DNA from: Vibrio maritimus
GTDB lineage: Bacteria > Pseudomonadota > Gammaproteobacteria > Enterobacterales > Vibrionaceae
Reading direction: 5' to 3'
NCBI GenBank assembly: GCA_003263775.1
Contig: JYJJ01000019.1
Coordinates: 1-64,000, forward strand
Length of the DNA: 64,000 nt
In this document: one piece after another, positions 57,242-64,000 of the stretch
Layout: every line of letters starts with the position of its first letter
Numbering within the stretch: the stretch's first letter is position 1
The notes under the pieces: model-generated
Databases searched by the model: none
What the model was told of the DNA's origin: nothing
The model's input: only the letters and a program-made list of their open reading frames with translations
Position numbers and translations under genes: made by a program

Positions 57242-58566
57242 ATGAATTACAACAAGTTAATCCTTTTAGTTGGTAGTTTACTCACGCTGCCAAGCGTCGC
57301 AGACACCGATGTTTACCTCACCAATAACTCCGATAAGCCATTGAACATTCAGGTACAACATCGGGGAACAGCAGAGCTTAGTCACGGTGAAGAGTGGCAA
57401 CAGAACGTCGAAATACTGGCACCTTGGGAAACTAAGGCAGTACTCAGCTTTAATCGCTGGGAAGGTGTGAAATCCAATCACACTTATCAATTTGAAACTG
57501 TGGTTTCTAATCCAAAAGGGGAGAGCATCACCCTCAGTCAGGTGATGAAAGGCCATTGGTACAATTCAACCATCGAATATGGTGTCTCTTCGGCGGATGT
57601 TGAGCTCGTACTTAAAGAGGATCGTGATATACACAGATCCACTACCGACGCCTTTGATAACGGCACCGAGCTTGCATTTAAGTCAGTCAAAACGGCGCGT
57701 TACGATGATTTGTATTACACCATTACGCCAAAAAAAGTGGATGAAGCCGTCGACAACAACGACCAACACTTAAAACTGATGACGTACAATATTTGGGCTT
57801 TGCGGCTATCGCTTCACATATCGGCGACCGCTACGAGCTACTGCCCAATTATGTCAAAGGCTACGATGTGCTCTCGCTGCAGGAGGTGTTTGCTAGTGGT
57901 CGAGATGCCTTCTTACGGGAACTGGCCAAAGAGTACCCTTACCAAACCAAGATGCTGGATAAGGAAGGCTTCAACATCTATGACGGTGGCGTCATCATTG
58001 TCAGCCGTTACCCTATCGTCAATGAAGCACAATATGTGTTCCCGGATTGCTCTGGCACCGATTGTTTCGCTGACAAAGGGGTTAATTATGCCGAAATCAT
58101 CAAAGGCGGTGAGGCATACCACGTCTTCGCCACGCATACCGCTTCGTTTGACACCGACACAGCGCGAGCATTTAGGCAAAAACAGTTCCAGCAAATAAAG
58201 GCGCTCGCGCACTCGTTGAATATTCCCGCTCACGAGACCGTGGTTTACAGCGGTGACTTCAATGTTAATAAGCGCAAATTCCCAGAAGATTACCAGCAGA
58301 TGATTGCCAACCTGAGCGCCATCGAGCCTGCGTATTCTGGCTACACCGAATCGACATTTGACCCGCGCATCAATGACTTTGCGGGTGAAGCGTTATCTGG
58401 CGGCGAGAATGTCGAGTACCTCGATTACGTCATGGTGAGTCGCGAGTTTGGTCAGCGAGCCTTAAATGACAACCGAGTCGATGTCCCTCGTTCAACCGAT
58501 GCTAGTTTGTGGAAACACTACAACCTGTCGGATCACTTCCCAGTGTCAGCAGCGATTAAACCATGA
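57242..58566 (+). CDS. Secreted sphingomyelinase-type phosphodiesterase (frameshift)
   Basis: About 441 residues after repair. Signal peptide MNYNKLILLVGSLLTLPSVA; N-terminal about 150-residue strand-rich region; catalytic endonuclease/exonuclease/phosphatase fold with LMTYNIWGFAAIASHIG (about residue 180), Mg-binding Glu in LSLQEVF (about 214), SGDFNVN (about 337) and catalytic His in NLSDHFPVS (about 432). Cys pair in FPDCSGTDC. Matches bacterial neutral sphingomyelinase C/haemolysins. A G is missing from the G3 run at about 57797-57799; repair gives TYNIWGFAA. Its stop overlaps the start of the next gene (ATGA). Confidence 0.85.
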
Positions 58567-59540
58567 AGCTACTGACCTCAATAATCGTGTCCGTCATCTT
58601 GGCGGGCACTGCTCTAGTGTATCTTGGTAGCACCAAGCGAATTGCAGACCAACAAGCGCCCGCTGCAGAGTTGACTGTCGAGAACTTAAACAGCGCGACT
58701 TTGGTCGCTGATACAACGAATCGAATTCCTACTGACGAGGCTACCGTCACAGAGGCTAGAAAAGAAGCTGGAATGTCGACAAGCCTTGAACATTTCGTGC
58801 AACAGCTTCAATCTACTAAAGGGAAAAGGCTCATTGAGACCTTAGAGTCGTTCTGGAGTATTTGTTTGTCTCAGCATAACTGCGAGGATAAACTCGCTGA
58901 ACTCAAGCAAATCATGACCCCAGACTACTTCGAACTTACCAAAAGCTATCCAGAGCTCAGTCTTCTGTGGCAGCAAAAGCTTGGCACTTTCATCTTTGAA
59001 AGCGATGACCCCCTTGCTTCACGCATCGCTCAATTTAAGCAACAAGCAATACTTGTTTGGGGTGCGTGGGCCGAGGTATTGCTTAGCGACCAACTCGCTG
59101 CTTATGATCTCAAGCTGGAGCAGCAAAACCTGACACATGAAAGTCCCGAGCAATATCGTGAGGCGTTTGAAGCACTTTTAGAAAAGTCCCAAGAGCACGA
59201 TTTAGGTTTAAACACCGATGTAGCGAAATTCGAAAAAGCGGTGAGTTCATTATCAAACACAATGAATGAACAACAAAAAAGCGCCTATATCGACGAGCTC
59301 GAGCGTACCTACTTATCGCCAACGCAAAGACAAGATATTCGAAGCAGAGAGCAACAAGTTACCGCACAGAAAAACAGGCTCCGAGACTATCACGTTGAAT
59401 TGAACCAGCTTGAAAGTAAGCTATCGCAGCAAAGAAGAACCGAATATGAAGGGCTCACCGATGCCCAGTGGCAAACGATCCATAGACAAAAGATCACTGA
59501 GTTTCGAAGGACATTCTTCAGTCATCAGGATGGCATCTAA
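58563..59540 (+). CDS. Membrane-anchored foldase-like protein coupled to the sphingomyelinase gene
   Basis: 325 residues. N-terminal anchor LLTSIIVSVILAGTALVYLG, Ala/Thr-rich linker to about residue 75, then an all-helical charged domain with CLSQHNCEDKLAELKQIM and a long C-terminal coil (SPTQRQDIRSREQQVTAQ...NQLESKLSQQRR). Topology, size and the helix-rich C-terminus resemble Lif lipase foldases, but the RxxFDY-type Lif motif is missing. The ATG overlaps the sphingomyelinase TGA, so both are co-translated. I infer a dedicated periplasmic chaperone for that enzyme; no named family is certain. Confidence 0.6.
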   Translation: MKLLTSIIVSVILAGTALVYLGSTKRIADQQAPAAELTVENLNSATLVADTTNRIPTDEATVTEARKEAGMSTSLEHFVQQLQSTKGKRLIETLESFWSICLSQHNCEDKLAELKQIMTPDYFELTKSYPELSLLWQQKLGTFIFESDDPLASRIAQFKQQAILVWGAWAEVLLSDQLAAYDLKLEQQNLTHESPEQYREAFEALLEKSQEHDLGLNTDVAKFEKAVSSLSNTMNEQQKSAYIDELERTYLSPTQRQDIRSREQQVTAQKNRLRDYHVELNQLESKLSQQRRTEYEGLTDAQWQTIHRQKITEFRRTFFSHQDGI

Positions 59541-59588
59541 AAAGGGACTCACGCTAAAATGCACAATTGCGCATAAACAAAAAACAAA

Positions 59589-59610
59589 GGCACTGCTTAT
59601 AAACAGTGCC
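59589..59610 (-). terminator. Terminator of the SDR gene
   Basis: Minus strand GGCACTG-tttataag-CAGTGCC followed by TTTGTTTTTTG. Confidence 0.75.
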
Positions 59611-59631
59611 CTCGCCGCGAAACCGACACTA

Positions 59632-60309
59632 TTATTCCACTTCAACCATAGGTCTAAACGTCATTTCATGCATCACTACATCAGCGGGCAGGTCTAGTAC
59701 CTGAATCACCGCTTTAGCGACACTTGCTGGGTGCATGTACTCAGGGCGCTCTGCCTCGCGGAAATTCGTATCGGTGCCACCAGGGAACAGTGAGGTGACT
59801 TTAATGCCATGGGGCTGCGCTTCTTTCATCAAAATAGCACTAAAACCTGCGAAGCCTTGTTTCATTGCTGAGTAGATACTCATGGTTTCGTTGGCACGTT
59901 TCGCTGCTGTGCTCACTACATTGATGATTTGACCTGATTTTTTTGGCTTCATCACTTTAAGCGCTTCACGACTTAGTAATGCAGGCGCACGAAGGTTGAT
60001 GGCGTATTGCTCTTCAAACTCGTCTAGTGTGAACTCTTCAATCGGGCATTTACGAGCAATCATGCCCGCATTGTTGATCAGTACATCAACGCCACCAACT
60101 AGCGCGATCGCTTTATCGAACAAACCTACTGTTTCACCGGCATCACTGAGATCGGCAACAACAACCTCACAACCGGTTTGCTGCTTCAACTGAACCAGTT
60201 TATCTTCACTGCGCCCTGATGCCACAACCTTAAAGCCCTTTTCACACAATTGCTTAGTAAGCTCGTAACCGATGCCGCTCGTCGCGCCTGTAATTAGGAT
60301 AGTTTTCAT
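59632..60309 (-). CDS. Short-chain dehydrogenase/reductase
   Basis: 225 residues. Classical SDR: TGATSGIG at residues 7-14, NNAGM at about 80, catalytic Ser in NVVSTAA and Tyr-Lys in YSAMKQG. NAD(P) oxidoreductase of unknown substrate, cytoplasmic; C-terminus VMHEMTFRPMVEVE as in YdfG/serine dehydrogenase-like SDRs. Stand-alone gene. Intact. Confidence 0.85.
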   Translation of the reverse strand: MKTILITGATSGIGYELTKQLCEKGFKVVASGRSEDKLVQLKQQTGCEVVVADLSDAGETVGLFDKAIALVGGVDVLINNAGMIARKCPIEEFTLDEFEEQYAINLRAPALLSREALKVMKPKKSGQIINVVSTAAKRANETMSIYSAMKQGFAGFSAILMKEAQPHGIKVTSLFPGGTDTNFREAERPEYMHPASVAKAVIQVLDLPADVVMHEMTFRPMVEVE

Positions 60310-60431
60310 TGTCAGTTCCAGTGGTAACCTATGTTAAGACCAACATAGCAGAGTTATTTTCGAATCAGCAGTTATTTACTGTAACTGAACCTTTAAAGGC
60401 TCAAAAATCCTCGAGGCGCCATATACAAAAA

Positions 60432-60456
60432 AACGCCACCATTTCTGGTAGCGTTT
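60432..60456. terminator. Terminator downstream of ahpF
   Basis: AACGCCACC-atttc-TGGTAGCGTT flanked by A-run and T-run, usable from both sides; 17 bases after the ahpF stop on the minus strand. Confidence 0.75.
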
Positions 60457-60472
60457 TTAACGTTGTGACTAG

Positions 60473-62065
60473 TTAAGCAACTTCAGCTGTCTTCACTGGC
60501 GCTGGGTTACGAATCAAGAAATCAAACGCTCCCAAGCTCGCTTTTGCACCCTCGCCCATTGCGATGATGATTTGCTTGTAAGGAACGGTCGTTACATCAC
60601 CCGCTGCAAACACGCCTTTCATGCTGGTTGCGCCATGAGCATCAACTTCGATTTCACCACGTGGCGATAGCTCGACTTTCGTGCCTTTTAGCCATTCGCT
60701 GTTTGGCACTAGACCGATTTGAACAAAGATACCCGCAAGCTCGATTTGCTTGATTTCATCTGTGTTGCGATCTTTGTACTCAAGACCTGTCACTCGCGTA
60801 CCGTCACCCAGGACTTCTGTGGTTTGAGCCATAGTGATGATATCGATGTTTGGCATGCTGTTCGCTTTGTCGATAAGCACTTGGTCTGCACGAAGTACAT
60901 CCGCAAATTCAAGAACGGTAACGTGTTCAACAATACCTGCTAGGTCGATCGCCGCTTCAATACCTGAGTTACCACCACCGATAACCGCTGTGCGCTTGCC
61001 TTTAAATAGTGGACCATCACAGTGTGGGCAGTAAGCCACGCCTTTGTTGCGGTACTCTTGCTCACCTGGGACGTTCATTTCGCGCCAGCGTGCACCTGTG
61101 CTAGTGATGACAGAACGAGCTTTCAGCACCGCACCACTTTCTAGAACTACGTGAGTGTAACCGTCATCGGTATCTTCTGCGTCGATGATATTCGCTGCAC
61201 GCTGCTCAGTGATGACTTCAACGCCGTACTCTTTAACGTGTTCTTCCAAACTTGCCACCAGCTTAGGACCTGTGGTCGCTTTCACTGAAATAAAGTTCTC
61301 GATTGCCATAGTGTCCATAACCTGACCACCAAAGCGATCGGCAACTACACCAGTGCGAATACCTTTACGCGCTGCATAGATAGCCGCTGAAGAGCCCGCC
61401 GGGCCGCCACCCACAACCAATACATCAAACGGTGCGGTTTCATTTAGCTGATTGGCTTTTTTCTCCGCTGCACCTGTGTCGACTTTGTTTAGAATTTCAT
61501 TCAGTGACATGCGGCCTTGGCCGAACAGTTCACCGTTAATAAACACGCTCGGTACCGCCATGATATCGCGCTGTTTTACTTCATCTTGGAATGCAGCACC
61601 GTCGATCATAGTGACGTTTACCAGCGGGTTAATTGCCGCCATCATGTTGAAGGCTTGAACCACTTCTGGACAGTTTTGGCATGATAGAGAGATAAAGATC
61701 TCTACATCCAATGGTGAGTTCAGCTGTGCGATTTGCTGGATGGTTTCAGCTTCTAGCTTAATTGGGTGACCACCTGTGTGCAGCAGGGCTAGCACCAGTG
61801 ATGTAAATTCATGACCCATTGGCAGGCCAGCAAAACCGATTGCGGTGCCTTTCTCTGGGTTTACAACGCGCATAACTGGTTTGCGCTGGCTTGCAGCGTC
61901 GTCGCGAACGACGTCAATTTTGCTGCTTAGTGATGCGATGTCATTAGCAAGAGATTCGATCTTGCTTGCCGTATCACTGTCATCAAGACTTAGAACCAAT
62001 TGAACTTGGGTTTTAACGTTTTCTAGATACGCTTTTAATTGCTGCTTCATTGCTTGATCTAACAT
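60473..62065 (-). CDS. ahpF: Alkyl hydroperoxide reductase subunit F
   Basis: 530-residue NADH flavoprotein that reduces AhpC. N-terminal tandem thioredoxin-like domain with CQNC at about residue 130; FAD motif [12 protein letters not shown], catalytic CPHC in [16 protein letters not shown] motif [12 protein letters not shown], and [10 protein letters not shown]. Length matches E. coli AhpF (521). Downstream of ahpC in the same direction with about 215 bases between. Intact. Confidence 0.95.
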   Translation of the reverse strand: MLDQAMKQQLKAYLENVKTQVQLVLSLDDSDTASKIESLANDIASLSSKIDVVRDDAASQRKPVMRVVNPEKGTAIGFAGLPMGHEFTSLVLALLHTGGHPIKLEAETIQQIAQLNSPLDVEIFISLSCQNCPEVVQAFNMMAAINPLVNVTMIDGAAFQDEVKQRDIMAVPSVFINGELFGQGRMSLNEILNKVDTGAAEKKANQLNETAPFDVLVVGGGPAGSSAAIYAARKGIRTGVVADRFGGQVMDTMAIENFISVKATTGPKLVASLEEHVKEYGVEVITEQRAANIIDAEDTDDGYTHVVLESGAVLKARSVITSTGARWREMNVPGEQEYRNKGVAYCPHCDGPLFKGKRTAVIGGGNSGIEAAIDLAGIVEHVTVLEFADVLRADQVLIDKANSMPNIDIITMAQTTEVLGDGTRVTGLEYKDRNTDEIKQIELAGIFVQIGLVPNSEWLKGTKVELSPRGEIEVDAHGATSMKGVFAAGDVTTVPYKQIIIAMGEGAKASLGAFDFLIRNPAPVKTAEVA

Positions 62066-62281
62066 ACTGATACCTATTCTATAAGACTGCTTAACATCAG
62101 AAGGAATTTAAAAAGGGATAACGAAAAGGGGACCCTTTTGATGTTGAATTAATACTGTTTTTAAAGGGTGCACGCCCCCACTTTTACAAGCCAATGGTAG
62201 AAGCCATAAAAGTGACTGCGGGGCATGCAACACGGACACGAATGTCGTTTATTGCTGCGTTTGATTAAGCGCTAAGAGCGC

Positions 62282-62838
62282 TTAGATTTTGCCTACTAGG
62301 TCTAGAGATGGCGCTAGTGTTTCTTCACCCTCTTTCCATTTCGCTGGGCAAACTTCGCCTGGGTTAGCCGCTACGTATTGTGCTGCTTTCACTTTACGCA
62401 TTAGGTCTTCTGCGTCACGGCCAATACCTTCTGCTGTGATTTCCATTGCTTGGATAACGCCTTCTGGGTCAACCAGGAAAGTTGCACGGTCTGCTAGACC
62501 TTGACCTTCACGCATCACACCGAAGTTGTTAGTGATAGTGCCCGTTTGGTCGCCGACCATGTAGTAATTGATTTTGCCGATAGTGTCTGAGCTGTCGTGC
62601 CACGCTTTGTGCGTGAAGTGCGTGTCTGTTGATACTGAGTAAACTTCTACACCGCGCTCTTGAAGCTCTGCATAGTGGTCTGCAAGGTCACCAAGCTCTG
62701 TTGGACAAACGAATGTAAAATCCGCTGGGTAGAAGAAGAATACTGCCCATTTGCCTTTCACGTCTTGCTCTGTGATTTCTACAAAGTCGCCCTGTTTGAA
62801 TGCTGTTGCTGAAAATGGTTGATAGTGGTATTAATCAT
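62282..62838 (-). CDS. ahpC: Alkyl hydroperoxide reductase subunit C (frameshift at the N-terminus)
   Basis: Typical 2-Cys peroxiredoxin, about 185 residues. Peroxidatic Cys in [10 protein letters not shown], resolving Cys in GEVCPAKW. A base is missing at about 62817-62818; repair gives [20 protein letters not shown] and starts at ATG 62838 behind gagag. Detoxifies H2O2 and organic peroxides with AhpF. A stem TAAGCGCT/AGCGCTTA includes the stop codon. 62085-62281 holds small inverted repeats and no gene. Confidence 0.93.
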
Positions 62839-62986
62839 AATTTTTACTCTCTCAAAGTGTTTGTGTTGCGCTGTCCTGCGCCGATGTAGATATATTGCAA
62901 CAGCCGCTGATTTTTGAAAATTCGTCCTTTCCTATTCATTTGATAGGAGATTCCTATTAAGTTTGTGCGGGTATTATCAAGGACAT

Positions 62987-63015
62987 AAAAAAGCCCCCTC
63001 TAGAGTTGAGGGGGC
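62987..63015 (-). terminator. Terminator of the polysaccharide lyase gene
   Basis: Minus strand GCCCCCTC-aactcta-GAGGGGGC followed by TTTTTT. Confidence 0.85.
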
Positions 63016-63050
63016 GAATATTTCATATGTTTAAACGAAGCAGCAGAGGT

Positions 63051-64000
63051 TTACTCGGCAGCAATCACTACTGTTGCTGGCATCCCTGTGAAAAGGTCGT
63101 GTCTGCCTTGGTATGCTTTGTCCTGCTGATCTGGGAGTTCGATAGTCAACTCCGATTGATTGCCATAGCCATTCACTGTCACGGTTTGCCCCACCAAATA
63201 CTCGATACGATGACCTTGAGTTTGGTAATCATACTGACCAGAACGAAGTCCGCGATTGATGGTGAGCTTTAAAGTATTGCGATCATCACGGGTGAAAAAA
63301 CGAAAGCGTCGGCTATCACCTTCTTCCATCGCATTGCGATCAACATGATGCAACGGATCTTGAGCCGATACAGACCATTTATCACCATTCCGCTCCAAAA
63401 GAACCATCGCCGGTTTGTCGACACTCACGTTAAGCGGCTCACCACCTTGTGTTGCGACACTTTCGCTACCTGCTTGATGAAAGGCCATAGCGACGATTTC
63501 TCTACTCGCATCTTGTGAGTAGTAAACCACATGGCTCGATTCGTTGGTTCTAACAACCAGCTGTTGTTTCAGCTTCTCAACCAACTCGGGCATTTGCTCA
63601 GCAGAGACATTCGGAATCGCGATGTATTGATAGCTGGAGCCAACGCCTTCGCCACTTGGGTGCTGACCATGGTCAATCGCAATGTGGAACACCGACTGGG
63701 TATCACCATGAGTGCTGTTAATGGCATCTCCGCCACGCAGCATCACGGATGTTTCTGAGCTCGCTAGAACCACATACCCCATTTTATCCTGATGGAACCA
63801 AGCGCTATCTTGAACCGACAGTGTATCGTCGAGGTAATCGCCTTCATTAACGCTCTGTTGATGACCACCATCAACTTGGTAAGTCAACGGCGTATCCCAT
63901 GCCGCCTGATCTAGGGTGGTAATGATGTTACCGACTTCCCAGCCGTCGCCATTTTTGGTTCTTGTCACCTTAGAACCCAGCGCCACAGCCATGTTATCGA
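63051..64000 (-). CDS. Family 8 polysaccharide lyase, C-terminal part (cut by window end)
   Basis: At least 316 residues remain; the gene continues past 64000 with no start in view. The visible part has AVALGSKV, the family pattern DSAWFHQDKMGYVVL, HGDTQSVFHIAIDHG and a C-terminal beta-sandwich ending TVVIAAE, as in PL8 lyases (chondroitin, hyaluronan or xanthan). A secreted lyase for acidic polysaccharide is expected, but the catalytic Asn/His/Tyr region lies outside the window. Confidence 0.78.
   Translation of the reverse strand, partial: DNMAVALGSKVTRTKNGDGWEVGNIITTLDQAAWDTPLTYQVDGGHQQSVNEGDYLDDTLSVQDSAWFHQDKMGYVVLASSETSVMLRGGDAINSTHGDTQSVFHIAIDHGQHPSGEGVGSSYQYIAIPNVSAEQMPELVEKLKQQLVVRTNESSHVVYYSQDASREIVAMAFHQAGSESVATQGGEPLNVSVDKPAMVLLERNGDKWSVSAQDPLHHVDRNAMEEGDSRRFRFFTRDDRNTLKLTINRGLRSGQYDYQTQGHRIEYLVGQTVTVNGYGNQSELTIELPDQQDKAYQGRHDLFTGMPATVVIAAE

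Noticed and set aside
1..64000. Mobile elements, integrases, tRNA or rRNA genes
   Set aside because: No transposase, integrase, terminal repeats, tRNA cloverleaf or rRNA sequence was recognised by reading; a tRNAscan or IS search was not possible.

Overview
The window looks like chromosome of a marine Vibrio or close relative. Support comes from protein families typical of Vibrionaceae (M9 collagenase, chromosomal Qnr-type pentapeptide protein, lipase plus Lif foldase, C-P lyase operon, chitin-binding modules), moderate GC and dense operons. I see no rRNA, tRNA, CRISPR array, insertion sequence or integrase. A striking technical feature is that about 23 single-base losses break at least 19 otherwise well conserved genes. 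Every one is repaired by adding one base, often in a short homopolymer, so I treat them as sequencing/assembly undercalls and give repaired gene spans.

Layout: (1) 33-5331, minus: mannitol-type PTS operon cmtB-cmtA-yggP-yggD-yggC plus a PHP-domain phosphatase, with a CRP-like site in front. (2) 5744-8454, minus: secreted beta-helix protein with two chitin-binding-like modules, divergent from (3) 8889-16256, plus: oligopeptide ABC transporter with a coupled Xaa-Pro aminopeptidase. (4) 16660-18250, minus: three small envelope/secreted proteins. (5) 18531-31350: complete phosphonate system, phnC-D-E1-E2 on minus with a Pho box, and phnF-G-H-I-J-K-L-M-N-P plus a hexapeptide transferase on plus. 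(6) 31406-36671: collagenase, small lipoprotein, Qnr homologue, Bcr/CflA-type efflux pump. (7) 36743-51074: GntR regulator, HupE nickel permease, larC-larE-larB, a LarA homologue, a DctPQM TRAP transporter, a 2-hydroxyacid dehydrogenase, DgoA-type aldolase, RraA-family protein and DgoK-type kinase, followed by an MDR oxidoreductase and a DMT exporter. (8) 51087-55161: msrA, a phosphoribosyltransferase, NmrA-like reductase with a divergent LysR gene, and a hydratase of the 2-oxopent-4-enoate type. (9) 55231-59540: lipase with its foldase, divergent from a sphingomyelinase-type enzyme with a translationally coupled foldase-like partner. (10) 59632-64000, minus: SDR, ahpF, ahpC and the 3' part of a family 8 polysaccharide lyase.

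The most novel-looking parts are regions 7 and 9. In region 7 nickel import, nickel-pincer cofactor synthesis, a LarA-family epimerase/racemase, uptake and 2-keto-3-deoxy sugar-acid degradation sit together. A repeated decamer, TAACATATCA or a close palindromic variant, lies in front of each transcription unit; this suggests one regulon for an unidentified 2-hydroxy (sugar) acid that must be epimerised at C2. In region 9 a sphingomyelinase-like enzyme appears to have its own membrane-anchored foldase, as the lipase next door does.
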